A DNA stretch of 51,159 bases. Origin: Sulfurimonadaceae bacterium (lineage in GTDB: Bacteria > Campylobacterota > Campylobacteria > Campylobacterales > Sulfurimonadaceae). The stretch spans positions 1 through 51,159 of the forward strand of contig JADGDM010000012.1 of the NCBI GenBank assembly GCA_016744905.1, in the 5' to 3' direction. Each line of letters begins with the position of its first letter. Positions within the stretch are counted from its first letter, which is position 1. Made by a program: the position numbers and the translations under genes. Positions 9,634-19,045 of the stretch are shown piece by piece. Below the pieces are notes generated by a model. It did no database searches and was not told the DNA's origin. It saw only the letters and a list, made by a program, of their open reading frames with translations.

Positions 9634-10680
9634 ATGATAAATATATTAGCGATTGACGATGAACAGTTTAATCTAGACTTGATTGAAGCCACTTTTATGG
9701 ATGATGATGATCTTGAAATATTTTATGCGACTGGTGCGAGTGCTGGGATAGAGATTTTAAGTGTGCATAAAATAGATGTTATTTTATTAGATATCAGTAT
9801 GCCGGGTATTGATGGTTTGAAGGCTTTAGAACTGATACGGCATGAATACAAAACACTGCCTATTATTATGGTGACGGCCAATCCTGAAAAAAAATATCAG
9901 GCCTTAGAATTGGGTGCGAGTGATTTTATCTCTAAGCCTTATGATATTGATGAGTTACGACTGCGTACTATTAACTACGCAAATCTAAAACTTTATGGTG
10001 ACGCAGTTGAGTCTCAAAAAGAGAGTTTAGAAGCAGAGGTGAAGATTCGTACTAAAGAGTTAGAATCAACACTTCTAATGGCACAAGAAGCTGAAAAAGA
10101 GATCGCTACTCGCTTAGGACGTGTGGCAGAATACAGAGATATTGAAACAGGTGGACATATTCGTCGTATGAGTCACTATAGTGCGCTATTGGCAAAACTG
10201 TCAGGGCTTGAAGATAAGGAAGTTGAGTTAATTTTGCATGCTGCACCCTTACATGATGTGGGTAAGGTAGGTATTTCAGATGAGATATTACTAAAACCTG
10301 GACGTTTCGAGCCTGAAGAGTTTGAAGTTATGAAAACACATGCCTCTTTAGGGGCTAAAATGCTTGAAGGTGCTGAACAGTTCCCGACCATCGAAGCAGG
10401 GCGTATTATTGCGCTAGAACATCATGAAAAGTATGATGGTAGTGGTTATCCAAATGGAAAAAAAGCGCAAGATATTCATCTTTATGCCCGTATTATAGCT
10501 ATTGCTGATGTTTTTGATGCTTTGAATTCTAGACGGGTGTATAAACAAGCGATGAGTTTAAAAGATGTTTTATCTATTATGAAAGAGGGTCGAGGCACCC
10601 ATTTTGATCCTCGACTTTTAGATCTGTTTTTAGAAAATTTAGATGAATTTTTAGTGATACAAGATCAATTTCCAGAGTAA
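9634..10680 (+). CDS. Response regulator with HD-GYP c-di-GMP phosphodiesterase domain
   Basis: A 348-residue RpfG-type regulator. The N-terminal receiver has the acidic pair near residues 8-10, phospho-acceptor Asp53 (LLDISMPGIDG) and Lys101 in SKP. A coiled linker (about 120-155) leads to an HD-GYP domain with the HD pair at 207-208 in LHDVGKVG, the HHEKYDGSGYP signature at 263-273 and AIADVFDALNSRR. Intact HD-GYP domains hydrolyse c-di-GMP. It is transcribed away from the FIST/kinase operon and overlaps the end of the convergent REC-GGDEF gene by 16 bases. It is therefore the closest free receiver to the HPt kinase encoded on its other side. That pairing is inference. Confidence 0.94.
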   Translation: MINILAIDDEQFNLDLIEATFMDDDDLEIFYATGASAGIEILSVHKIDVILLDISMPGIDGLKALELIRHEYKTLPIIMVTANPEKKYQALELGASDFISKPYDIDELRLRTINYANLKLYGDAVESQKESLEAEVKIRTKELESTLLMAQEAEKEIATRLGRVAEYRDIETGGHIRRMSHYSALLAKLSGLEDKEVELILHAAPLHDVGKVGISDEILLKPGRFEPEEFEVMKTHASLGAKMLEGAEQFPTIEAGRIIALEHHEKYDGSGYPNGKKAQDIHLYARIIAIADVFDALNSRRVYKQAMSLKDVLSIMKEGRGTHFDPRLLDLFLENLDEFLVIQDQFPE

Positions 10681-11552
10681 ATTTTAGTCTGGTTTCTTCC
10701 ACTCTCTTTTGCCTCATAAAGTGCTTGATCGGCTTGCTTTAAAAGGGCATCAAAACTTTCAGACGATGCATTTATTTGTGTCATCCCAATACTGATAGTA
10801 ATCTCGATATTATTGGGACTCGATGCTTGTACTTTTTGACGAATGTTTTCTACTTTTGAGAAGCTGTCTTTTATATTGGTGTCTTTGAAAATAATAACGA
10901 ATTCTTCCCCACCAATACGTGCAACAACATCTTCTTCTCTAACATTGTCTTTTAACAGTAATGCTACTGCTTTTAGGACGACATCTCCAACATCATGACC
11001 ATAAGTGTCATTAACATTTTTAAAGTGATCGATATCTAGCATAGCTACACTAAGTTGTGCTTGATGTCTTTTTGTATAGGCAAAGGATTTAGATCCACTC
11101 TCTTCGAGGTAGTAACGATTATAAAGTGTCGTGAGTTGATCATGAAGGGCCATGTCTCTTAATTTTTCTTGAGTGCGCTTGAGTGTGATGTGGGTTTTAA
11201 CACGCATGAGTAAGATAGCGGGTCGTATGGGTTTAGTAATATAATCCACTGCACCAAATTGAAAGCCTCTCTCTTCACTCTCTTGTGAGTCCTCCGACGT
11301 TAGAAATATAACGGGGATATGTTCAAAGTTTTTATTTGACTTTATTTTTTCACACACTTTATAACCATCCATATCAGGCATAACAATGTCTAAAAGTACC
11401 AGATCAATATCCATATTTTCTTGAAGTATTAAAAGTGCTTGCTCACCACTATAGGCAAGTAAAACTTCATGCTCATCTTCTAAAACGGCTTCAATAACCT
11501 GTGCATTAGACGCCATATCATCAACAACTAAAACTTTAGTAGAACGCATCAT
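10665..11552 (-). CDS. Response regulator diguanylate cyclase (REC-GGDEF)
   Basis: A 295-residue protein. The receiver has the DD pair at 11-12, phospho-acceptor Asp55 (LLDIVMPDMDG) and Lys107 in TKP. The GGDEF domain follows, with the active-site variant GGEEF at 214-218, which is a functional form, and an RxxD inhibitory site (REED, 205-208) exactly five residues upstream, so product inhibition by c-di-GMP is expected. Its start overlaps the stop of the large upstream hybrid kinase by four bases (ATGA), so the two form an operon and probably a cognate kinase-to-cyclase pair. It converges on the HD-GYP gene. Confidence 0.95.
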   Translation of the reverse strand: MMRSTKVLVVDDMASNAQVIEAVLEDEHEVLLAYSGEQALLILQENMDIDLVLLDIVMPDMDGYKVCEKIKSNKNFEHIPVIFLTSEDSQESEERGFQFGAVDYITKPIRPAILLMRVKTHITLKRTQEKLRDMALHDQLTTLYNRYYLEESGSKSFAYTKRHQAQLSVAMLDIDHFKNVNDTYGHDVGDVVLKAVALLLKDNVREEDVVARIGGEEFVIIFKDTNIKDSFSKVENIRQKVQASSPNNIEITISIGMTQINASSESFDALLKQADQALYEAKESGRNQTKIYSGN

Positions 11553-14500
11553 TGTCTATCCTTGAGGTATTGGTTTAAAATATCATGCAGTTGATATGCA
11601 TCTTTTTTAAGTATATCAAAAAGTTTTTCAATGCCACTCATATTTGAGCTTTTTGCTAAAACTTCGATCTCTTTAGCATTTTCATTAACACGCAGCGCGC
11701 TGATATTGGCGCTAGAACCTTTGATGGTATGTGCAGCATTTTGGATGGATTGGAGATCATTATTTTCTAATGCTTGCTCTATATTTTGTATATTTTCTTG
11801 GTTTTCATTTATAAAGGCAGTGATGATATTTATTAAGATTTTCTCTTTTCCCATGACACGCGAGAGTGCAGATTCTTTATCCCAAATATCAGTATATTTT
11901 ACTTCATTTTTCTGTGCTACTTTAAGGTACTTTGATAAAATTAACTTTAATGCTTGTGGATCAATAGGTTTAGAAATATAATCAGTCATACCTACTTCCA
12001 AACACTTCTCTTTGTCTCCTTGCATGGCATTCGCCGTCATGGCTATAATAGGAACGAATTGATTGGTTTTGCCTACTTGCGCACTACGTATGGCTTCTGT
12101 TGTCTCAAAACCATCTAAAACAGGCATCTGACAATCCATACATATTAAATCATAGGCGTCTTCATTTTCTAAAATATTTAGAGCAATTTGACCATTTTTG
12201 GCAATATCTGCGTGGAGACCGAGGCCTTCTAGTATCCCTTGTGCAACCAGTTGATTGGTATAATTGTCTTCAACCAATAAAATTCTGTTTGTAGTGCTAA
12301 ATTTGAGGTTGATGTTTTTTTGGTTTTCTGTCTCAATATTGGAACTTCCCAATACAGAGTCTTGCGATAATTTGACATCAATTTCAAAACTAAAGGTAGT
12401 TCCTGTATCTTTTACACTACTAACACGCAACTCTCCACCCATAACTTCAACCAAGTTTTTAGCAATAGAAAGACCCAGTCCTGTTCCGCCATATTTACGT
12501 GTTGTCGAAGTATCTGCTTGCGTAAAAGAGTCAAAAAGAGTGGCCAATTTATCTTCATCAATGCCTATTCCACTATCTTCCACACTGATTTTTAGTTTTC
12601 CATGAGATTGATCAAGTGTGTATAAAGAAGCAGATAAAACTACCTCTCCCTCATGGGTAAACTTTATCGCATTTCCAACAAGGTTGTTTAGGATCTGTTT
12701 TAAGCGACCCATATCCGCCAAAATAGCTGAGTGGTTTATCTTTTTTAGATCAAGTAATAATTTGACATCTTTATCTTTTATATTGACGTTGATGGCTTCA
12801 ATAAAGTTATTGAGTTCAGCATTCAAATCAAATACTGTTGGATCCAGTTCTACCTTTCCTGCTTCTAGTTTTGAAAAGTCTAAAATATCATTAATGATAC
12901 TTAAAAGAGATTGGGCACTAGATTGTGCAATATTGACTTGGTGTTGCTGTTTTGTATCTAATTCAGTAGTAAGTAATAGACCAAGCATACCAATAACACC
13001 ATTCATCGGGGTGCGTATCTCATGACTCATACTGGCCAAGAAGTCACTTTTCGCCTGAACAGCACTTTCGGCTTTGAGGTTTGATTCGATTAACTCTTTT
13101 TCAATCTCTTTACTCTCTGTAATATCTGTTCTAATGGCGATATAACTTTGAGGTTTACCCTCTTTCATAAAGGGGACAATAGTGGTGTCAACCCAATAAA
13201 GTGAACCATCTTTCCTAATATTACAGATATTATTATCATTCCAAACTTTACCATGACTCACAGTTTCATACATTCTTTTCCAAAACGCTTTATCATGTTG
13301 TGAAGAGTTGAGTAGTCGGTGGTTTTGACCAATAAGCTCTTCTCTTGAATAACCACTAATCTCAACAAATTTGTCATTAACGTAGGTGATATTTCCTTTA
13401 ACATCTGTTGTCCCAACAATAGAGTGTGCATCAAGTGCGAGTTTTTGTTCATTTAGACTGTGTTGTTGCTCACGCATCTCTTTATTGTGCTTTTGCGCAT
13501 TACTTAATAACTGCTCAACATGTTGATTTTGACCAGCAGTGACAAAGGCGGTAGAAATAATAATATTTGCTTGATCAATAAAAGATTGTTCTTTGAGTGA
13601 AATGATACTGATTGTACCAAGTTCAAGAACACCTTGTAAGTTTCCTTGATAGATAAGTGGGAGTGTATAACTATTGAGAGCAGAACTCGAATTCGTCGCT
13701 GTTTCAATGTTTACTTCACTATTCTTAACTTCTCTTAATAGAATAGGGGAACGTTGAAGGGCTACTTGACCAACCGTTCCTTCTCCCAACTTAAATGTAT
13801 CCGTGTGTACTCCTTTAGTGCTGTAGGCATAAGAAGCATAGCGTAGTAGGTTTTTTGTCTCTTCTTCATAAAGGTAGAGGGTTCCTGTTCCAGTATTAAG
13901 GTAGGAGCAGACAAAGTTTAGCGCCTTGTTTGCTAACTCTTTAAGTTCTAATTTTCCATTTAGTTTTGTATTTAACTCTTTAAGGCCTTCCTCAATCCAG
14001 AGTGTGTCTTTGGTACTTTCTCTACTCTCTTTGAGTATGTTTATCATTCTATTCATAGAGATAGAGAGAAGATCATCTTTACTTCTAAGTACGGCATTCA
14101 CATTAAGATTACCATTAGATATATCTTTGGCTATATTGGTTGCATCATCAAGAGACTGCGTCATCTTATGTAGCGCGGTTCCTAAAACATCTTTACTGCT
14201 TTTAGGCTTTATAATCTCAGTATAGTCTCCGTGTGCAATATTTTCTGCTTGTTTAGCTACTTGACTAAGGGTATAGATGGTTTGATAAAGAGAGCTTATG
14301 ACTTTTGACATTTCATCATTAGAAGTAGACGTAGGATTTTGTATCTCATTATATTCACCGGATTCTATAATGGAGAGTTTACGATTAATTATTTTGAGTT
14401 TTTCTTGTATGGTTTTATTGATGTTATAAACCAATACAATGATGACAGCGATTAAGACAAAAGATATAAGAAGGTTTATACTTTTACTAAAGATTTCTAA

Positions 14501-14578
14501 AATCTCAAAAATGTTAGTGAGCAGTATGGCAAGAATGGAAACACTGGCTAAGGTGATAATTTTAGATGCTATAGTCAT
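11549..14578 (-). CDS. Membrane hybrid histidine kinase with HAMP, GAF, PAS, REC and HPt
   Basis: A 1009-residue hybrid kinase. Two hydrophobic helices at about 5-25 and 33-52 anchor it with almost no periplasmic domain. HAMP-like repeats follow (about 55-185, with SGEYNEI, HGDYTEI and NGNLNV segments), then GAF (about 200-345), PAS (about 375-490, GNITYVNDKFVEISGYSREEL), HisKA with His519 ([10 protein letters not shown]), HATPase_c (N box about 630-640, GGTGLGLS 697-704), a receiver with Asp815 (MDCQMPVLDG) and Lys870, and HPt with His950 (AAHTIKGSS). It can carry the whole phosphorelay to the downstream REC-GGDEF, with which it overlaps by four bases. The GAF and PAS domains suggest an intracellular or redox cue; the ligand is not evident. 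Confidence 0.94.
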   Translation of the reverse strand: MTIASKIITLASVSILAILLTNIFEILEIFSKSINLLISFVLIAVIIVLVYNINKTIQEKLKIINRKLSIIESGEYNEIQNPTSTSNDEMSKVISSLYQTIYTLSQVAKQAENIAHGDYTEIIKPKSSKDVLGTALHKMTQSLDDATNIAKDISNGNLNVNAVLRSKDDLLSISMNRMINILKESRESTKDTLWIEEGLKELNTKLNGKLELKELANKALNFVCSYLNTGTGTLYLYEEETKNLLRYASYAYSTKGVHTDTFKLGEGTVGQVALQRSPILLREVKNSEVNIETATNSSSALNSYTLPLIYQGNLQGVLELGTISIISLKEQSFIDQANIIISTAFVTAGQNQHVEQLLSNAQKHNKEMREQQHSLNEQKLALDAHSIVGTTDVKGNITYVNDKFVEISGYSREELIGQNHRLLNSSQHDKAFWKRMYETVSHGKVWNDNNICNIRKDGSLYWVDTTIVPFMKEGKPQSYIAIRTDITESKEIEKELIESNLKAESAVQAKSDFLASMSHEIRTPMNGVIGMLGLLLTTELDTKQQHQVNIAQSSAQSLLSIINDILDFSKLEAGKVELDPTVFDLNAELNNFIEAINVNIKDKDVKLLLDLKKINHSAILADMGRLKQILNNLVGNAIKFTHEGEVVLSASLYTLDQSHGKLKISVEDSGIGIDEDKLATLFDSFTQADTSTTRKYGGTGLGLSIAKNLVEVMGGELRVSSVKDTGTTFSFEIDVKLSQDSVLGSSNIETENQKNINLKFSTTNRILLVEDNYTNQLVAQGILEGLGLHADIAKNGQIALNILENEDAYDLICMDCQMPVLDGFETTEAIRSAQVGKTNQFVPIIAMTANAMQGDKEKCLEVGMTDYISKPIDPQALKLILSKYLKVAQKNEVKYTDIWDKESALSRVMGKEKILINIITAFINENQENIQNIEQALENNDLQSIQNAAHTIKGSSANISALRVNENAKEIEVLAKSSNMSGIEKLFDILKKDAYQLHDILNQYLKDRQ

Positions 14579-14649
14579 AAATAGTGCCTTAAAATCTTAA
14601 TAGGTACATTTTATATTACAATCCCCAATATAAAAACTACTTTATATGT

Positions 14650-15834
14650 TTACACTTTTTTCTTAAATATTAAAATAGGTGCAAACTTGATGCCCCAAAA
14701 CATAAAAAGAATAATCCATAACATGATTGAGATATCAAAAAGCCAAAATAGATTGAGGTCTGTTCCAAAGCTGAAAGAGTAGAGATAGCGCGCCAGCACT
14801 AAAATCTGAGTGAGTATAAATATCTTAATAAGTACCTTGTCTGCGTGAGGTGGCCGTCCTGAATGTCCCAGCGCAACGCGTGAACCAAAACCAATTAACA
14901 TCGTGAGTACAAACCCAAGTGCGATGAGGTGTGTCTGTGCATAAATAAAAGAAGTGCCTAAAAAGTACGCACTTAATTGACTCAGTGCACCAAGAAAAAG
15001 TCCTAAAGGTAACCAAAGTAGGGCAATATGTAAAATCTTTAAAATAGCTGGCGCGCTGGCTGTTTTGAGTTCCCATCGCATAAACTCTTTATAGAGAATG
15101 ATACTCAATGATATATCAATAATCGAAGCCACTACTTGTAAGTCCAACACTTCAAAAAAGGTTTTGATGAGTAAGATACTAAAAATAACATGAACAAAGA
15201 TAGGACGTTTATCTGCAAAAGAGTGTGAGAAAAAAGGAACCATGCGTTGCGCTATTGTAAAGGTGAAAAAGGTGATGTAGAGTGTAAATGCAATACTGTA
15301 AGCATGTAAATCAACACTTGATATTTCTTGTGAAATAGCCAGTATATGAGTGCTGACACCCAGCGCGCTGGCAAAAAGTATCCAGAAAGGATCATGTTTA
15401 AGATTTTTATCTGTAGGCAAGTAGAGTGTAAAAAGTTTGTAAAAGAAACTAAGCATTCCTAAAAAGCTAAACAGCATACCTATTATAAGAACTGTTTTAT
15501 TGTAAAAAGCACCCAAACTAAAAAGTAGTGCACCGACTTGAAAGAGTAAAAATGTCATCATATAATAGGACTTTTTAACTACTTCTCCCTGGGTGAAACG
15601 TGGATAGGTTGTAAAAATAAAACCGATAAAAAATTGAGTTAAAACAATAAATATTAGACTATATGAGTGAAACATCCATGGTGTAACAGTTAAAAGTACG
15701 GTCCCTTTTAATAAAAGTTTATAGGCTACAGCAAAAAGTGTCATCAGTGAAATGGCCCAAAATATGCCCGCTACAAAAAATGGCTGGTGTACCTGTGATA
15801 AGAAGTAGTTACTTGTCTGTTTCTCTTTCGTCAT
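14650..15834 (-). CDS. nnrS: NnrS family membrane protein
   Basis: A 394-residue protein with about 12 membrane helices. Family marks are an N-terminal HQPFFVAGIFW block, TYPRFTQGE in an early loop, and the C-terminal THLIALGFVLTMLIGFGSRVALGHSGRPP stretch. NnrS proteins are haem- and copper-associated membrane proteins linked to denitrification and to relief of nitrosative stress; the biochemical reaction is unsettled. I chose the ATG at 15834 because AAAGGA lies about 8 bases upstream; another ATG at 15858 would add 8 residues. No denitrification gene adjoins it, so it is probably for NO stress rather than respiration (inference). Confidence 0.9.
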   Translation of the reverse strand: MTKEKQTSNYFLSQVHQPFFVAGIFWAISLMTLFAVAYKLLLKGTVLLTVTPWMFHSYSLIFIVLTQFFIGFIFTTYPRFTQGEVVKKSYYMMTFLLFQVGALLFSLGAFYNKTVLIIGMLFSFLGMLSFFYKLFTLYLPTDKNLKHDPFWILFASALGVSTHILAISQEISSVDLHAYSIAFTLYITFFTFTIAQRMVPFFSHSFADKRPIFVHVIFSILLIKTFFEVLDLQVVASIIDISLSIILYKEFMRWELKTASAPAILKILHIALLWLPLGLFLGALSQLSAYFLGTSFIYAQTHLIALGFVLTMLIGFGSRVALGHSGRPPHADKVLIKIFILTQILVLARYLYSFSFGTDLNLFWLFDISIMLWIILFMFWGIKFAPILIFKKKV

Positions 15835-15959
15835 TGTCTTTTCCTTTAAATGAATCATACCTTTAAATGATGAGAAAAATCATGACATAATGCAATAGAA
15901 TCTTCACTAGCGTTATTTTTAGCTAAAATTCTATAAATAATAAATGTACTAGGATATGT

Positions 15960-17768
15960 ATGTCAATAGAAAAACCTGCAGATAAGTTTTCTGTTCTCTC
16001 TTCTCACTTTGGTTTTAAAACCTTTAGACCACTGCAAGAAGAGGCCGTTGATACTATCTTAAATCGTAACGATCTGTTGATGATTTTACCAACAGGTGGC
16101 GGAAAATCACTCTCTTATCAACTTCCAACACTTCTAATGGATGGAACCACGATTGTTATCTCTCCACTGTTGGCACTGATGCACGACCAAGTGGAGAGCT
16201 TAAAAGCACAAGATATGCGCGCTGAGATGCTCTCTTCTATGCAAACTTCTGAAGAGAGTGCCAACACCATAAGACGACTCTACGCCGGTGATATCCAATT
16301 TCTCTACCTCTCTCCTGAACGCCTCAATACTGACTTTATGCGTGAGACTTTAGGTGAAATTCCCCTGAACTATTTTGTGATTGATGAGGCGCACTGTATT
16401 AGTGAGTGGGGACATGAATTTCGTTCTGCATTTAGGTCTCTTTCTCAAATACGTGAGTATTTTCCTACAGTGCCTATCGCTGCGTTTACGGCTACAGCCA
16501 CACCAAATGTGCGTGATGATATTATCGCCCAACTTAGACTGCAAGAAGCGACAAGACTTCAAGGTAAAGTTTTTAGGGACAATCTTCAAATAACTGTACG
16601 TCACCGTCAAAGTGATGGACATGATCAGTTGATTGATTTTTTAAAAGATCATAAGGGTGAGAGTGGGATTGTTTATGCTTTTTCTCGAAAACAAGTAGAG
16701 TCCGTAGCGCGCTACTTAAATCAAAAAGGTTTTGAAGCACGTGGTTACCATGCGGGAATGCCCACGTTAGAGAGAAATGAAACTTTTCATGAGTTTGTAC
16801 ATGATAAGGTGAAAATAATTGTAGCCACCATCGCCTTTGGTATGGGTATTGATAAAAGTAATATCCGTTTTGTTGTGCATATGAGTCTGCCTAAGACCAT
16901 AGAAAATTACTATCAAGAGATAGGTCGTGGCGGTCGTGATGGTGATCATGCAGATGTAGTTCTGCTATTTTCAGCTTCGGATGTTATTCAACAGAAGCGA
17001 TTTATTGACCAAAATGAAGATGAGAGTTACAAACAACTTCAATTAAACAAACTTAATGCCATTAACCGTTTTGCTTCGAGTGAGAAGTGTCGTCATCAAC
17101 AACTGGCTGAGTATTTTGGTGATGAACTAGAAGCTTGTGAAAGTTCGTGTGACAACTGTTTAGATGATGATCATGAAAAAAGAGATGTGACTAAAGAGTC
17201 TCAGATGTTACTTTCTAGTGTTTACAGAACTGGGCAACGCTTTGGAAAGGCCTATGTTATTGATGTCTTACGTGGATCAAAAGAACAAAAAGTACTGTCA
17301 AATGGACATGATGAACTCTCTGTCTACGGTATCGGTGAAAAACTCAGTAAAAAGCAGTGGTTTGTACTTATTGACAGGCTTTTAGAACTTGAAGGTCTTG
17401 GAGTAAATGAGCACCAAGGACTGATTATTACTGAGAAAGGTTTGGGCTTTTTAAAAGGGCATGAAAGTGTAATGATTCGTAGTGATAGACTCAATGTAAA
17501 AGAAAAAACAGTCAAAAAATCTGCACCTGAAATCTTTGATTATGATAAAGATCTTTTTGATGAATTGCGTACTTTACGTCAGGAGATAGCGAGTGAAAAA
17601 GGGGTGCCTGCTTACATCGTTTTTAGTGATAAAACACTTAAAGAGATGTCTGTGGTTCGACCTCAAAACAAGGACGCTATGCTGAGTGTTGGTGGTGTTG
17701 GTGAAGTGAAATTTGAACGCTATGGAGAAGCATTTTTAGACTTACTCAAAGAAGGAAATATATTTTAA
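15960..17768 (+). CDS. recQ: ATP-dependent DNA helicase RecQ
   Basis: A 602-residue superfamily 2 helicase. Walker A is TGGGKS (45-50), the Walker B DEAH box is at 142-145 within DEAHCISEWGHEFR, motif III is FTATAT, and motif VI is QEIGRGGRDG. The zinc-binding region follows with CRHQQLAEYF and CESSCDNC, then the winged-helix RQC region and an HRDC domain in the last 80 residues. Length and order are those of full RecQ. It unwinds DNA with 3'-5' polarity in recombination and replication-fork repair. The start ATG is preceded by AGGA. An AT-rich TATAAATAAT about 20 bases upstream may be the -10. Confidence 0.96.
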   Translation: MSIEKPADKFSVLSSHFGFKTFRPLQEEAVDTILNRNDLLMILPTGGGKSLSYQLPTLLMDGTTIVISPLLALMHDQVESLKAQDMRAEMLSSMQTSEESANTIRRLYAGDIQFLYLSPERLNTDFMRETLGEIPLNYFVIDEAHCISEWGHEFRSAFRSLSQIREYFPTVPIAAFTATATPNVRDDIIAQLRLQEATRLQGKVFRDNLQITVRHRQSDGHDQLIDFLKDHKGESGIVYAFSRKQVESVARYLNQKGFEARGYHAGMPTLERNETFHEFVHDKVKIIVATIAFGMGIDKSNIRFVVHMSLPKTIENYYQEIGRGGRDGDHADVVLLFSASDVIQQKRFIDQNEDESYKQLQLNKLNAINRFASSEKCRHQQLAEYFGDELEACESSCDNCLDDDHEKRDVTKESQMLLSSVYRTGQRFGKAYVIDVLRGSKEQKVLSNGHDELSVYGIGEKLSKKQWFVLIDRLLELEGLGVNEHQGLIITEKGLGFLKGHESVMIRSDRLNVKEKTVKKSAPEIFDYDKDLFDELRTLRQEIASEKGVPAYIVFSDKTLKEMSVVRPQNKDAMLSVGGVGEVKFERYGEAFLDLLKEGNIF

Positions 17769-17815
17769 CATAAACAGTGTCTTCTTACAAACTGTGATAG
17801 TAAACAGAATTTAGA

Positions 17816-17821
17816 TATAAT
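17816..17821 (+). promoter_or_regulatory. Putative -10 element for the downstream gene pair
   Basis: TATAAT lies 48 bases after the recQ stop and 61 bases before the ATG of the nuclease-like gene. The resulting leader includes the GAGGA ribosome binding site. It would also drive truD, which begins directly after the next stop codon. Assigned by consensus and position only. Confidence 0.45.
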
Positions 17822-17881
17822 GATTACGGAAATTTGAAAAAGTTTTCGCAAATATCGAGTAAATTCGAGGAAAACATAATT

Positions 17882-19045
17882 ATGGCAACACACCACCCCG
17901 ACGCCGGTACCTACTTTAAAATGCCCAATACGATTAAGCATTTAGAAGACAGTGACCTAGGCGATAATCTACTTTACTATGACTACAGCACCAAACACTT
18001 GGCTTCTTTGAGTGGCAATGGCTACCAGGAAGAAGATCAAGCTTTTATGAGCTCTTATCGCTCTTTTGAAGGTGAGGTTTTTGAAAATTATATTTATGAA
18101 AAACTGGTACGTTACGCAGCTCAAAACCAAGATATTGTAAAGTTTATTGCTAAGGGCCCTCAGAGTAAAAAGCGTACCCATGAACAGCCTAAAACACTCT
18201 CTGTAAACTGGAAAGGTCAGATTGTTTATCGCACTAAGCGTAATGAGATAAACGAATTTGATGCACTGTTTTTTACTGAGACTGAGTGCTTTTTTGTTGA
18301 GATGACCTTAGTAAAATCAGTGACAAAATTGAAACGTCGTTTGAGAAAGAAGAAAGCACTTTTAGAGACTATCTTCCCTCAATACGTTGTTAAAACTCTG
18401 CTTATTTTAAATGAAGGTGTTGTTGGACTCAAACAATTGCCTACGTATAGCAGTGTTTGGGTGACCAAACCGTATACAGCGCGCAAGGTGTTTGAGCGTT
18501 TAATTATGGATACATCAAAACAAAAAGAGAAGTTTAAACGGATAAATTCAAAGTGCATCGTTGGTACGGATGCGGTTAAAATTACACCATTTAGATACTA
18601 CGAAGAGATGAATTGGTTACTGCGTCGTATTCGTGATAATCGTCGTGTACTTTTAGATATGAACTTTTTAAATGAAGAGAAAGCGACACGCACACTAGAG
18701 CTATTTACTAAGTTTTATATTGGTTATATGGATCAAACAGACTTTGAAGAGATGGTTCCAAATTTAAGTGTTCCTGTTCCTGAACGGGTTTATGTTAGTG
18801 TTGAAAAAGATCATACGGGCGCGCTTATATTGATGTATTTTCTCCCACATAGTCGTAAAAAATTGGACAATGTCTTAGTGACACCTGAGAAAGTAACGGT
18901 TGCTAAAAAAGACCCTTTTGGAATCACAGTAACAGAGATTGCGTATATCAAAGAGGTGATGCTTGATAGAGATAAATTAAGTATAAAAAATATAGAGCTG
19001 GTAAAAAAAATATTGGCACAAAATTCTCCAGAAAGAAAAAAATAG
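17882..19045 (+). CDS. Unrecognised protein with a PD-(D/E)XK-like core
   Basis: A 387-residue protein I cannot assign to a named family. I start it at the ATG at 17882, which has GAGGA upstream; a TTG at 17834 would add a poor 16-residue extension. The middle resembles the restriction-endonuclease-like fold: a helix with FEGEVFENYIYEKLV (about 62-76), then a strand and turn with EFDALFF (Asp127), then a strand FFVEMT (Glu140, Thr142), then a lysine/arginine-rich helix. In active enzymes the last motif is normally E-x-K; here Thr replaces Lys. This is the layout seen in Card1/Can2-type and RecB-like nucleases, but the match is by eye. It directly abuts truD and lies after recQ, so a nucleic-acid role is plausible but unproven. 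Confidence 0.75.
   Translation: MATHHPDAGTYFKMPNTIKHLEDSDLGDNLLYYDYSTKHLASLSGNGYQEEDQAFMSSYRSFEGEVFENYIYEKLVRYAAQNQDIVKFIAKGPQSKKRTHEQPKTLSVNWKGQIVYRTKRNEINEFDALFFTETECFFVEMTLVKSVTKLKRRLRKKKALLETIFPQYVVKTLLILNEGVVGLKQLPTYSSVWVTKPYTARKVFERLIMDTSKQKEKFKRINSKCIVGTDAVKITPFRYYEEMNWLLRRIRDNRRVLLDMNFLNEEKATRTLELFTKFYIGYMDQTDFEEMVPNLSVPVPERVYVSVEKDHTGALILMYFLPHSRKKLDNVLVTPEKVTVAKKDPFGITVTEIAYIKEVMLDRDKLSIKNIELVKKILAQNSPERKK

Noticed and set aside
12264-14225. Long plus-strand frames opposite the 1009-residue kinase
   Set aside because: The minus-strand frame carries every expected kinase motif. The plus-strand frames are rich in Ser, Leu and Phe, as antisense readings of AT-rich genes usually are.
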